A DNA stretch of 64,000 nt from Flagellimonas aquimarina (lineage in GTDB: Bacteria; Bacteroidota; Bacteroidia; Flavobacteriales; Flavobacteriaceae), in NCBI RefSeq assembly GCF_003149745.1, contig NZ_QGEG01000002.1, forward strand, positions 1,116,001 through 1,180,000, given 5' to 3'. The notes below the pieces were generated by a model. The model was not told where the DNA came from, did not search any database, and saw only the letters and a list, made by a program, of their open reading frames with translations. Of the stretch, positions 1-8,444 are shown one piece after another. The position numbers and the translations under genes were made by a program. Within the stretch, counting starts at the first letter, position 1, and every line of letters begins with the position of its first letter.

Positions 1-510
1 TTTGTCCCATTTCATATGATTAAGTACAGGGGCCAAGAAAATACCGCCACCAATGCCAACAAGGCCAGATAGCAGTCCTATACCACCACCGAGAATATAA
101 GAAACGTAACCCGGGTACTTTTTAATACTGACTTTTGGCTTAAGCCTTAAGGTTTGATAGACAAGTGCCACAGCAGAAATAATCAAGGAACTCCCCAAAA
201 GAATAAAGAAAACATGTTCTTGTAATCTAAATGATGCTCCAAGAAATGCAAGGGGAATGCTTGTGACTATAAAAGGAAGAAATTTTCTAAAATGTAAGTG
301 TCCATTTTTGTAAAATAAAAAACAACTTCCAAGAACCACTGTTAGATTGCATAAAAGAGCCGTACTCCTTATGGCAAAAAAGCTGGTTAAGACCAATGTT
401 AAAATAGCCAAGTAACTTGAACCACCACCAAAACCAACCGCAGAGTATAGGGTTGCGACTATGAAAAAAGAAAAAAGGAGTAAAATAAAATCGCCAGAGG
501 CTAGGGACAT
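1..510 (-). CDS. TauE/SafE family permease, N-terminal part (cut by window edge)
   Basis: This is the first 170 residues of an integral membrane protein that runs off the window at position 1. Its start overlaps the stop of the MoeB-like gene by 10 bases, so it is probably translationally coupled to the molybdenum cofactor operon. The visible part has several hydrophobic helices and two glycine-rich signatures, AVGFGGGSSYLA near residue 23 and GLVGIGGGIFLAPVL near residue 153. These are typical of the TauE/SafE anion exporter family, whose members move sulfite, sulfoacetate and similar compounds. The substrate cannot be told from sequence. A link to sulfur handling around Moco or cysteine metabolism would be inference only. 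Confidence 0.85.
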   Translation of the reverse strand, partial: MSLASGDFILLLFSFFIVATLYSAVGFGGGSSYLAILTLVLTSFFAIRSTALLCNLTVVLGSCFLFYKNGHLHFRKFLPFIVTSIPLAFLGASFRLQEHVFFILLGSSLIISAVALVYQTLRLKPKVSIKKYPGYVSYILGGGIGLLSGLVGIGGGIFLAPVLNHMKWDK

Positions 511-1568
511 ACGGTCATCATTTTATTCATACCTCCTAAAATATGATAAAAAGTCAAATTTGGGTAGGCTGTTTGAAGATGTTTTAATGCCAGTTCGCTT
601 CTTTTTCCGGATTGACAGATAATGTAAACCTCTTTGTCCGTGCTAATTTGACGCTCAAAATTGTCAAGATTATCCAATGGTACATTAATGGCTTCATTCA
701 AATGGCTTTGGTCAAATTCCTCTGTTGTCCTAACGTCAATCAAAGTATATTTTTCTTTAGATTGCCTCAATGTCTGAAAAGCATTTACTCCGATGGAAGG
801 AATTACATCGCATTCTACAGGTTCGTAAAAATCTTGAAGTCGTGTTATTTTCTTGTTTTCAGGAATGGTTTTAAAACTGATTTTACTAACAAACTGATTC
901 AATCCATTGTACACCATTAATTTGCCTGAGAGCACTTCCCCTACTCCTGTTAAAACTTTTACCGCTTCCAAAGCTTGCAATGTTCCCATAATTCCAGGAA
1001 TAACCCCAAGAACACCATTTTCATTACAATTGGGAATCTCTTCTGCATTTGGCATTTCTGGATACAAACAACGATATGTAGGCCCGTTGTTATAGTTAAA
1101 AACGCTTATATGGCCTTCAAAGCCATGCAGTGCGCCATAGACAAAAGGCTTGTTTAATATAACACAGGCATCATTGATAAGATAACGAGTTGGGAAGTTA
1201 TCCGTAGCGTCAACTACCAAATCATATTTCTCAATGACTTTTAATGCATTTTCCTTGGTAAGGAAAGTATCGTGTGTTTTAAAGGTTGTCTGAGAATTTT
1301 GTGCGGTAAGTTTATTATGAACTACTTCCAATTTCAACTTTCCCAAGTCTTTTTCTGTGTACAGGACTTGTCTTTGCAGATTATGCATTTCAACAACATC
1401 TTGGTCCATTAAACCTAATGTTCCAACACCCATGGCATTAAGGTATTGAAGAACAGGCAATCCCAAGCCTCCAAGACCAACCACTAAAACTTTGGCTTTA
1501 AAAAGCTTTGCTTGGCCATTCTCCCCAAAATCCCTTAGACTGGTTTGTCTGATATACCTAGAATTCAT
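501..1568 (-). CDS. moeB: MoeB/ThiF-type adenylyltransferase fused to a rhodanese domain
   Basis: This E1-like enzyme should adenylate the C-terminal Gly-Gly of a sulfur carrier (MoaD here) so that it can be thiocarboxylated. The start at 1568 (MNSRYIRQTSL) is chosen because homology begins there; the longer frame to 1664 lies inside mobA. Residues 1-245 are the ThiF domain: nucleotide loop GLGGLG at 31-36, DATDNFPTR near 120, and the catalytic-type cysteine C181 in PNCNENG. Residues 265-355 are a rhodanese domain with active-site C318 in CQSGKRSE, as in MoeZ/MOCS3. Of the four zinc cysteines usual in MoeB only one (C167) is seen; the second pair is absent. It overlaps mobA by 11 bases. Confidence 0.9.
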   Translation of the reverse strand: MNSRYIRQTSLRDFGENGQAKLFKAKVLVVGLGGLGLPVLQYLNAMGVGTLGLMDQDVVEMHNLQRQVLYTEKDLGKLKLEVVHNKLTAQNSQTTFKTHDTFLTKENALKVIEKYDLVVDATDNFPTRYLINDACVILNKPFVYGALHGFEGHISVFNYNNGPTYRCLYPEMPNAEEIPNCNENGVLGVIPGIMGTLQALEAVKVLTGVGEVLSGKLMVYNGLNQFVSKISFKTIPENKKITRLQDFYEPVECDVIPSIGVNAFQTLRQSKEKYTLIDVRTTEEFDQSHLNEAINVPLDNLDNFERQISTDKEVYIICQSGKRSELALKHLQTAYPNLTFYHILGGMNKMMTVCP

Positions 1569-2178
1569 CTGTCGTTTCCAGCTTAGATTTGATGTATTCA
1601 TAATCCGAAATAGAATTGGCATTGTATAACACTTCATCATGCTCGGGATTAACCAGTTCAACATCTGAATTAATCAAAAATTTTCTAGGGCAACTGCTTT
1701 CAGAGGTCTGTAAATGGAGTATTGCCTTTTTTAATCCTTCAGGTTCCCAAATTGTAATCAGAGGTTCTGGTAAGTTGGTTTTTTTTGTAGCGTACGACGT
1801 TGCCAATTTATTGGGGTTCCTATTATCCGATAGATGTTTTAATGCTTCCAAATCAATCAAAGGAAGGTCACAAGCAAGTACTAGCCAAGTTGCATCTGGA
1901 TACGCTTTATGGGCACTTAATATTCCGTTGAATGGGCCTCGATATTCATTTTGATCCACAATACTGTTGAAGATATCGTCCACAACAGATTGTTGCTCTT
2001 CACGTACGCTAAGGAAAACTTTGTCACAAGTATGCTCCAAGAGATTATAAAGGTACTCTTGTTGGGGTATTGAATGATATTTTATCAATCCTTTATCAGA
2101 ACCCATTCGGGTACTTTTCCCTCCTGCCAACACCAAGCCATATAACTTGGTGGCTTCATTTCTCTCACTTTCTTTCAT
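1558..2178 (-). CDS. mobA: Molybdenum cofactor guanylyltransferase
   Basis: This NTP-transferase joins a nucleotide to molybdopterin to give the dinucleotide form of the cofactor. The protein has 206 residues, normal for the family. The signature LAGGKSTRMGSDKG lies at residues 17-30, and a WLVLACDLPLID segment gives the metal-binding aspartate. The LAGG form of the motif is the one described for GTP-using MobA; CTP-using MocA proteins usually have LAAG. This is worth noting because the molybdoenzyme of the operon is of the xanthine-oxidase family, whose bacterial members often carry the cytosine dinucleotide. It lies between moaA (23-base gap) and moeB (11-base overlap). Confidence 0.9.
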   Translation of the reverse strand: MKESERNEATKLYGLVLAGGKSTRMGSDKGLIKYHSIPQQEYLYNLLEHTCDKVFLSVREEQQSVVDDIFNSIVDQNEYRGPFNGILSAHKAYPDATWLVLACDLPLIDLEALKHLSDNRNPNKLATSYATKKTNLPEPLITIWEPEGLKKAILHLQTSESSCPRKFLINSDVELVNPEHDEVLYNANSISDYEYIKSKLETTDEF

Positions 2179-2201
2179 ACTGAAAATTAGTACTATAATG
2201 G

Positions 2202-3188
2202 TTACCCCCCAATGGATGTCATGGAGTTGTCAAAAACAGTTGTGGAATGTTCCTTTTGTGCGTCAAAACCTGTTTTTGCCCTGCTTCCAATTGCTGTTAA
2301 AATGGCACTCTTTATATTTTCTTCTGCTGAATTTGAGCGGACAATATCCCTTAGATTTGTCTTTGGCTTTCCATACAAGCATGTAATCACATCTCCTGTA
2401 GCCGTGACTCTAAGTCTATTACAACTACCACAAAAAGTTCTACTGAAAGATGGAATAATACCAAATGTTCCTTTGTGTCCTTTTATTTTGTAATTGATAG
2501 AAGTGGATGTATCTGGAGATTCCAACTTTTCAAAATCTGGATATTCTTTGTTTATGTGCTCTAGAATTGCCTTGTAATTCCATTTGATCGAAGCGAAATT
2601 TTTGGAACCTCCATTAAAAGGCATTTCTTCCAGAAACCTAACTGAAACATTATAATGTTTCATCACTTCAAGAATGGGGAGAATGTCTTGCTCGTTTTGG
2701 CCATCTAAGACAATAAAGTTAATGCGGACGTTAAAACCTTCAGTAATCAATCGGATTAAATTATTGTGTACTGTATCAAATTGATTTCTTCTGGTAATGC
2801 GCTCAAATGTATCCCTGTTTATAGAATCCAAACTAACATTGATGTTCTTAATGCCAAGTTGTTTTAATTCATCAATATATGGACCAATTAATGTGGCATT
2901 TGTGGTCACGGAAATATCATCCAAACCATTCATCTTGGTCAACTCCCTTAGCAAAACCATTAAATCTTTCCTTACAAAAGGCTCTCCCCCCGTAATTCTG
3001 ATTTTATCTATTCCCTGATCTACTAAAATCCTACTCACTTGAATGAGTTCTTTTATGGATAGTAGTTTGTCGTTTTTCACAAAATCAATACCTTCTGAAG
3101 GCATACAATAATTGCAACGCAAGTTACATCTATCTGTTACTGCAAGTCTTAGGTAATTGATTTTTCTATTGTGATTGTCTATCAACAT
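2202..3188 (-). CDS. moaA: GTP 3',8-cyclase (radical SAM), first step of Moco synthesis
   Basis: MoaA uses S-adenosylmethionine and two 4Fe-4S clusters to rearrange GTP into 3',8-cyclo-GTP. The N-terminal cluster ligands C21, C25 and C28 sit in TDRCNLRCNYC. The C-terminal cluster ligands are seen in FCGSCNRLR and ITCLYG near residues 258-276. ITGGEPFVRKD (SAM-binding GGE) is near residue 65. The protein ends in Gly-Gly, as MoaA must for activity. Its 328 residues match the family. moaC, moaE and moeA are not in the window; they may lie beyond position 1 or elsewhere. Confidence 0.96.
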   Translation of the reverse strand: MLIDNHNRKINYLRLAVTDRCNLRCNYCMPSEGIDFVKNDKLLSIKELIQVSRILVDQGIDKIRITGGEPFVRKDLMVLLRELTKMNGLDDISVTTNATLIGPYIDELKQLGIKNINVSLDSINRDTFERITRRNQFDTVHNNLIRLITEGFNVRINFIVLDGQNEQDILPILEVMKHYNVSVRFLEEMPFNGGSKNFASIKWNYKAILEHINKEYPDFEKLESPDTSTSINYKIKGHKGTFGIIPSFSRTFCGSCNRLRVTATGDVITCLYGKPKTNLRDIVRSNSAEENIKSAILTAIGSRAKTGFDAQKEHSTTVFDNSMTSIGG

Positions 3189-3232
3189 AATTTATCCTCC
3201 ATAGCTATCGAAAGATACCATTTCTGCCCCTA

Positions 3233-3487
3233 TTAACCTCCACTTACAGGAGGAATTAGCGCAATTTCATCATAAGAATTAATCGTTTCGCTATCCTCTG
3301 CATATGCATTGTTCACTGCAACAGCCAACGAGGATAGTTTATTTAGTTCTGGATATGTTTCTCCTAGAAACTGTTTTAATTCTTTTACTGTTTTTGGAAT
3401 TTTTCTACCTGTAACACTCGATGTGGGGACAGATAATGTGGAACTCCCCACAATATCTTTGGTAATCCCAAATAATAATATCGTCAT
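3233..3487 (-). CDS. moaD: MoaD/ThiS family sulfur carrier, small subunit of molybdopterin synthase
   Basis: This is a small ubiquitin-fold protein of 84 residues counted from the ATG at 3487 (MTILLFGITKDIVG). The frame could also begin at 3496, which would overlap the stop of the upstream gene. It ends in PPVSGG; the last glycine is the site of adenylation and thiocarboxylation by the MoeB-like protein of the same operon. It donates sulfur to cyclic pyranopterin monophosphate together with MoaE, which is not in the window. It lies directly between the large molybdoenzyme gene and moaA, consistent with co-production of enzyme and cofactor. Confidence 0.9.
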   Translation of the reverse strand: MTILLFGITKDIVGSSTLSVPTSSVTGRKIPKTVKELKQFLGETYPELNKLSSLAVAVNNAYAEDSETINSYDEIALIPPVSGG

Positions 3488-3492
3488 AAAAA

Positions 3493-5721
3493 TCAACCTA
3501 TAATTTCCTTACTCGGTACTTTTAAAAGTTCTGGTGTTTTGGTAAATGGTTGTTTATAGAGTCTATTTCCAGTGGCTGCTTTAAACGCGTTTGCAACAGC
3601 CCCACCTGCTGGAGGGAGAGTTGGTTCGCCCAGTCCGGTAGGTGAATACTCATTCTTTATAAAGTGTGTCTCAACTAGAGGTGCCTCCCTCATTCTGATC
3701 ATTCGATACTTATCAAAATTACTTGCTGTGGGTCTGCCGTTCTCAAATTGCAATTCACCATACATGGAATGCCCAACGCCATCTATTACTCCGCCTTCAA
3801 TCTGGTTCAGGGCTCCCAATGGGTTAACAACGATTCCACAATCTACAACACATGTAATTTTCTTTACAACGGGCTCCCCATTTTCAATTTCAACATCTGC
3901 GACTTCTGCTACATGTGTATTGTGACAGTAATAGTTCACAAATCCTTGATATATGTTTTTTGGTTTAGCTCCCCATCCAGATTTCTCTACGGCAACTTTA
4001 ATGACTTCTTTCATACGCTCTGGAGAATACTGAATTCTCTCATCTTCTTCTGGTTTTACTTTGTCAAGTAAGTCCAATCGCAATTGAATTTTGTCAGCTT
4101 CCATTAACTCCGCCAATTCATCAAAGAAACTCTGCTCTGCATAGGCCAAGAAATTGGTGTAAGGTGCTCTCCAAGCCCCTGTGGTGATATTACTTCTGTA
4201 ATTCGCGGTGTCCACTTGGTAATTCTCTATGGCACCAGCTGGAAAGAAATTAGGAATCAACCCATACATATTGTCGTTTATGGCCGCTTCCTTTAAATGG
4301 TAAGCTGTAATTTTTCCATCTTTTACCCCTGCTTTGATTCTATATTTAATGGCCATTCTATATATGCCATCTTCCATATCGTCTTCTCTAGAATAGACCA
4401 CTTTTACAGGCTTTTTGATGGTACTGGAAATCTCTGCAGCTTCTATCACAAAATCGCCATATAACCTTCTACCAAAACCACCACCCATTCGGGTCATTTC
4501 TAAATATATATCGCTTTCTTCTCTTCCAAGCATTTTGGCTACCAGCCCGGCTTTCCAGGCAGGAGTCTGAATTGGTCCTGCCAAGTGTACTTTTTCTTCA
4601 GTAACATTAGCAAAGAAATTCATTGGTTCCATACAATTGTGAGGTAAAAAAGGAGACTCGTATGTACGTTCCAAAATTTCATCGGCTTCAGCAAAAGCTC
4701 TCTTTATATTACCATCTGAACGTTCTGTTTTAAAGGTGCTACCGTCCAATAAATCTGTGAGTATTTTATCATGCTCCTCGGTACTTTCCAATGAAGTGTC
4801 CTCCTCCCACTCTGCTTTTATGGCTTCTTTTGCTTTCATTGCCTGCCACGTAGATTCAGCAACCACTACCACCTTATCACTTGAAGATATTTTACTGGAA
4901 AAACTAGGGTCTTCTTCAAGAAGCCCTCTCACTTTTTCACCAATTTTTATAACATCCAAAACTCCAGGCATTGCTTTTGCTGCAGAATCATCATACGAAA
5001 CTAACTTATGGCCAAAAGCCGGTGGGCGTACCACGGCGGCATAGACCATTCCATCAACTTTATAGTCCAATCCAAACAATGGTTTTCCAGTGGCAATTTT
5101 ATGAATATCCACATTGGGGGCGTCCTTACCAATAATTTTATAGTCTTTTGGTTCTTTTAATGCCACATCTTCTGGAACTTCCAACATTGAAGCGTCCTTT
5201 ACTACATCTCCATAACCTAGAGTTTCTCCTGCGGCGCTGGTGATGACACCTTCACTAACAGCACATTCTGATGCATCCACTCCCCAACGAGCCGCTGCAG
5301 CATTGACCAACATTTGTTTTGCCGTTGCTCCCGTTTGTCTAAGGGCATCCCATCCATGACGAATGGACTGACTTCCACCTGCCACTTGTCTTGTATAGTT
5401 TTCAGTATCTAGAATACCTTGTTCAACATAAACATCTTTCCATGCTACATCAAGCTCCTCTGCAATGATCATTGGCATGGAGGTTTTTACACCCTGACCA
5501 ATCTCAGGGTTGGGAGAAAAAATGGTAACTGCCCCATTATCCGCAATTTTGATGAAAGCGTTGAAATCATTGTAGTTTAGTTGGGAAAGATCTATTGGTG
5601 GTGCGGCTTTTGGCTTGCACGCCTGGAATAAGTTAAAACCAATCAGCATACCGCCACCTGCTAGTGACGAAGTTCGCATAAAAGCCCTTCTGCTGAATGT
5701 TAATGTTGTATTTGTTGACAT
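3493..5721 (-). CDS. Molybdopterin-binding large subunit of a Tat-exported xanthine-oxidase-family hydroxylase (IorB-like)
   Basis: This 742-residue protein resembles the large subunit of isoquinoline 1-oxidoreductase and related aldehyde or N-heterocycle hydroxylases. A twin-arginine signal (SRRAFM, residues 10-15) is followed by a hydrophobic stretch and a lipobox ending in C35, so it should be folded in the cytoplasm, exported by Tat and lipid-anchored. GGGFGRR near residue 405 contacts the cofactor, and GLGEPTLPPAGG near residue 695 carries the catalytic glutamate of the family. Electrons would pass to the 2Fe-2S subunit encoded 36 bases upstream and then probably to a membrane cytochrome not seen here. 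The substrate is unknown. Confidence 0.92.
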   Translation of the reverse strand: MSTNTTLTFSRRAFMRTSSLAGGGMLIGFNLFQACKPKAAPPIDLSQLNYNDFNAFIKIADNGAVTIFSPNPEIGQGVKTSMPMIIAEELDVAWKDVYVEQGILDTENYTRQVAGGSQSIRHGWDALRQTGATAKQMLVNAAAARWGVDASECAVSEGVITSAAGETLGYGDVVKDASMLEVPEDVALKEPKDYKIIGKDAPNVDIHKIATGKPLFGLDYKVDGMVYAAVVRPPAFGHKLVSYDDSAAKAMPGVLDVIKIGEKVRGLLEEDPSFSSKISSSDKVVVVAESTWQAMKAKEAIKAEWEEDTSLESTEEHDKILTDLLDGSTFKTERSDGNIKRAFAEADEILERTYESPFLPHNCMEPMNFFANVTEEKVHLAGPIQTPAWKAGLVAKMLGREESDIYLEMTRMGGGFGRRLYGDFVIEAAEISSTIKKPVKVVYSREDDMEDGIYRMAIKYRIKAGVKDGKITAYHLKEAAINDNMYGLIPNFFPAGAIENYQVDTANYRSNITTGAWRAPYTNFLAYAEQSFFDELAELMEADKIQLRLDLLDKVKPEEDERIQYSPERMKEVIKVAVEKSGWGAKPKNIYQGFVNYYCHNTHVAEVADVEIENGEPVVKKITCVVDCGIVVNPLGALNQIEGGVIDGVGHSMYGELQFENGRPTASNFDKYRMIRMREAPLVETHFIKNEYSPTGLGEPTLPPAGGAVANAFKAATGNRLYKQPFTKTPELLKVPSKEIIG

Positions 5722-5757
5722 TGTTGTTGTTTTTTGATGTAAAAAGTTGGCGTTGGA

Positions 5758-6219
5758 TTAATCCATGTTTTCTGCTGCTATCATCACAGCTTTACGAATT
5801 CTAGAATAGGAAGCACACCTGCATATATTGCCATGCATCGCATTTTTAACATCCTCTTCTGTGGGTTTTGGGTTGTTTTCCAAAAATGCTGAGGCTGTCA
5901 TGATTTGCCCCGCCTGGCAATACCCGCATTGCGGAACATCAACCTCTTTCCAAGCTTCCTGCACTGGGTGCGTTCCATCTTCAGATAATCCTTCTATTGT
6001 GGTAATGGATTTCCCGTCTAGTTGGGCCAAGGTCATGGAGCAACTTCTCATAGCTGTTCCGTCCACATGAACGGTACAAGCTCCACATTGCCCAATTCCA
6101 CATCCATACTTGGTGCCGACCAAATCTAAATGATCTCTTAGCACCCATAAAACTGGAGTGTCCTCAGAAACATCTACTGTTTTGGATTCTCCATTGACTT
6201 TAATTTGATACGTTGGCAT
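5758..6219 (-). CDS. 2Fe-2S small subunit of the molybdenum hydroxylase (IorA-like)
   Basis: This protein carries two 2Fe-2S clusters that take electrons from the molybdenum centre. The start at 6219 (MPTYQIKVNGESK) gives 153 residues, the usual length; the open frame continues upstream to 6300 with an unlikely Asn/Gln-rich lead. The plant-ferredoxin cluster is held by C40, C45, C48 and C60, and the second by C98, C101, C133 and C135. It has no signal peptide, so it is probably carried across the membrane with the Tat-signal large subunit, as in related enzymes. It is the first gene of the seven-gene minus-strand operon. The 182 bases upstream hold its promoter; no clear TAnnTTTG box was found. 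Confidence 0.93.
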   Translation of the reverse strand: MPTYQIKVNGESKTVDVSEDTPVLWVLRDHLDLVGTKYGCGIGQCGACTVHVDGTAMRSCSMTLAQLDGKSITTIEGLSEDGTHPVQEAWKEVDVPQCGYCQAGQIMTASAFLENNPKPTEEDVKNAMHGNICRCASYSRIRKAVMIAAENMD

Positions 6220-6401
6220 AGTTTCTTGAATTGATTGAATTTCAATTTGATTTCTTGTTGAAGTTACCAAAATTTGATTTGATTGGTTTTTTTTTAACAA
6301 TGCAAGACTTTTTTTAACTTTTCTTTAAATCTATTGGCGGTTTACAAAGTAATTTTCAAACAAAATGAGCGTTTTGCAATCAGAACCTCAACTATTATAA
6401 A

Positions 6402-7490
6402 ATGAAAAATAAGCTGCACTACTTTCTTATCGCAATATTTACCCTAGTTCTTTCTTCCTGCGGAAATGCAGATGATGATGCCAGTTTTGACCTAAATCAA
6501 GGTGAATTGGGCCAAGGTAAAGACCCAGATAATTGTCTTGGTTTTGAAGATAACGAACTGTTGTTGTCTATTCAGGATCAATTTACGACTCTACCCGGCA
6601 AAGTTTCTATACTCTTCAAAGTTTCTGACCTTCTGGGCAATCCTATCTCTGGTCTAACCGCAAATCAGTTCACCATATATGAACAAGGTAGAAACGATGA
6701 TTGTTTTAATACAATTTCATCTTCTGAGTCACAAGCCAGAATTTCTTCAAACTCACAGGTTTTCAGTAACAATACTTTATTGATTTTAGATTTGAGCAAT
6801 AGTGTTTTAGAAGGCAGCTTGGAAGAGTTAAAGACAGCTTCAACAAGTTTTATCACCAATGTGATTCCGTCCCCGGAAACGGATTCTTTTAAAATAGCAA
6901 TTTATTGGTTTGATGGAGAAAATGAATTGCACCTTCTTAATCCGTTGACATCTTCTTCAGCAGAACTTATTGCCTCCATTGACGGAATTACTCAGGATAT
7001 AAGTAAAGACCCCTCAACAGACTTGTACGGTGCTGTCATTAAATCTACGGATATTGCCGAAAACCTTATCAAAGAAAACAATGCGTCATCTGTAATAGGA
7101 GCTGCTTCAATAGTTTTGTTTACTGACGGTACAGATCAGGCTTCTCGTTTTACAGAGGAAGCTGCGTTACGATCCGTGAATGAAGCAAATAGAAATATTT
7201 CTTTCTTTACAATTGGTCTTGGTGCTGAAATTGACACCCAAGTATTGACGGAAATAGGAAAAACGGCAAGTGTTTTTGCTGGGAATAAGGAAGAGTTGGA
7301 AACCACGTTTACCCAGATTTCTCAACGGGTTTCTGAACAAGCGAATAGTTTTTACTTATTTGAATATTGCACCCCTAAACGTGATGGCAGCGGGAACAAT
7401 AACCTAGTGATCCAACTAAGCAATGGAGGGCTTCAAGGAGCCGTACAGACCAGGTTCAGTGCCAATGGGTTTACAGGAGGGTGCGAGTAA
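6402..7490 (+). CDS. vWA-domain lipoprotein
   Basis: This is a 362-residue surface or periplasmic lipoprotein. The signal peptide ends in the lipobox LSSC, with C20 as the lipidated residue. After a short acidic linker and an Ig-like segment (residues 55-100), a von Willebrand A domain covers about 123-330. It has an intact MIDAS (D130, S132, S134 in LDLSNS) and a TDG motif in VLFTDGTDQ, so it should bind a divalent metal and a protein ligand. The ligand is unknown. It is transcribed away from the molybdoenzyme operon. No partner genes are adjacent. Confidence 0.85.
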   Translation: MKNKLHYFLIAIFTLVLSSCGNADDDASFDLNQGELGQGKDPDNCLGFEDNELLLSIQDQFTTLPGKVSILFKVSDLLGNPISGLTANQFTIYEQGRNDDCFNTISSSESQARISSNSQVFSNNTLLILDLSNSVLEGSLEELKTASTSFITNVIPSPETDSFKIAIYWFDGENELHLLNPLTSSSAELIASIDGITQDISKDPSTDLYGAVIKSTDIAENLIKENNASSVIGAASIVLFTDGTDQASRFTEEAALRSVNEANRNISFFTIGLGAEIDTQVLTEIGKTASVFAGNKEELETTFTQISQRVSEQANSFYLFEYCTPKRDGSGNNNLVIQLSNGGLQGAVQTRFSANGFTGGCE

Positions 7491-7525
7491 GAGGCATCCC
7501 TCCTTTTAGGTAAGCACCTGTTGAA

Positions 7526-8128
7526 TTACTTGATATGCTTTAGGGTAATATTTCGCCATCTCACTTTAATTCCACCACCATCATGAATTTGAAGTGCAAT
7601 AGCTCCTTTTCCATCGCCTATTTTTTCATCGGTCAGTTTTACCATTTCAAGACCGTTGAGCCAAGTTGTAATATGAGTTCCATCAGCAAGAATCTTCATA
7701 GTGTTCCACTCCCCCATTTTTAATGCTTTATCCTTTTCCGGTTCGGGTTTTATCAACCAGCCACGACCATAAGACTCATATATACCTCCAGAACTATGTT
7801 CGGGCGGGGCAACTTCAACTTGCCAGCCAGATACCTTTGTGCCTTCAAAAGTTGACCTTATAAAAATTCCGCTATTACCATTGTTTTCCTGTTTAAATTC
7901 AACTGTAAGTTCAAAATTTTTATAAAAATCTTTGGTGCTTAGGTATCCGTATGCTTTATCGGGACCACTCTCACAGACAAGCTCTCCATTTTCAACATAC
8001 CATTTTTCGGTACCATGGTTTATCCAACCTTCAAGGTTCTCGCCATTAAATAAATTGATGGTCGTTTCTTGCGCATTATTTGCTTGAAATAGTAAAATGA
8101 TTAAAAGAGCAGAAAGAGTGTTTTTCAT
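7526..8128 (-). CDS. DUF1080 (3-keto-disaccharide hydrolase-type) secreted protein
   Basis: The start at 8128 (MKNTLSALL) gives 200 residues with a signal peptide ending near NNAQE; the frame extends to 8164 without a better signal. The rest is one concanavalin-like beta-sandwich with the family's markers: LFNGENLEGW near the start, NSGIFIRS, GWQVEV and a final KVRWRNI. Members are secreted by Bacteroidota and Planctomycetota and act on or bind sugars; some were shown to hydrolyse 3-keto-glycosides. No sugar-utilisation genes are adjacent, so the substrate is open. Confidence 0.85.
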   Translation of the reverse strand: MKNTLSALLIILLFQANNAQETTINLFNGENLEGWINHGTEKWYVENGELVCESGPDKAYGYLSTKDFYKNFELTVEFKQENNGNSGIFIRSTFEGTKVSGWQVEVAPPEHSSGGIYESYGRGWLIKPEPEKDKALKMGEWNTMKILADGTHITTWLNGLEMVKLTDEKIGDGKGAIALQIHDGGGIKVRWRNITLKHIK

Positions 8129-8276
8129 GTTCAGAATGGACTTGTTTAGACGATTAAGGTACATATTCCTTGATTTTTTGGTAGGGTTTTTAGACCAATA
8201 GTTGTTTTAAACATATAGACAACAACTAATTACATCCCAATAAACTATTCAAAAGTTTAACTCAAAAAAATAAGCT

Positions 8277-8444
8277 ATGGATGTAGTAAAAGAAATTATT
8301 CAGAACAGTGCCCTTGGTCCTCTTTCAAACGGACTTAAAGGTTTGGTACTATCATTATTTGCTTCGATTGTTGGAGCACTCCTGACCATGCTGGTGGTAT
8401 TGCTTAAGTATGGCCCCCAAATGAGCATTCAATATGGATATTAA
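8277..8444 (+). CDS. Small single-helix membrane protein, 55 residues
   Basis: This short frame begins with ATG at 8277 and ends with TAA at 8442-8444. The product starts MDVVKEIIQNSALG, has one strongly hydrophobic helix at about residues 20-44 (GLKGLVLSLFASIVGALLTM and beyond), and ends with a short hydrophilic tail. Its regular codon use and clear membrane topology argue that it is real. Its stop overlaps the stop of the M14 peptidase gene on the other strand through the shared TTAA. No function can be assigned. It could be a small regulator of a membrane complex or a type I toxin-like peptide; neither is supported by context. Confidence 0.5.
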   Translation: MDVVKEIIQNSALGPLSNGLKGLVLSLFASIVGALLTMLVVLLKYGPQMSIQYGY

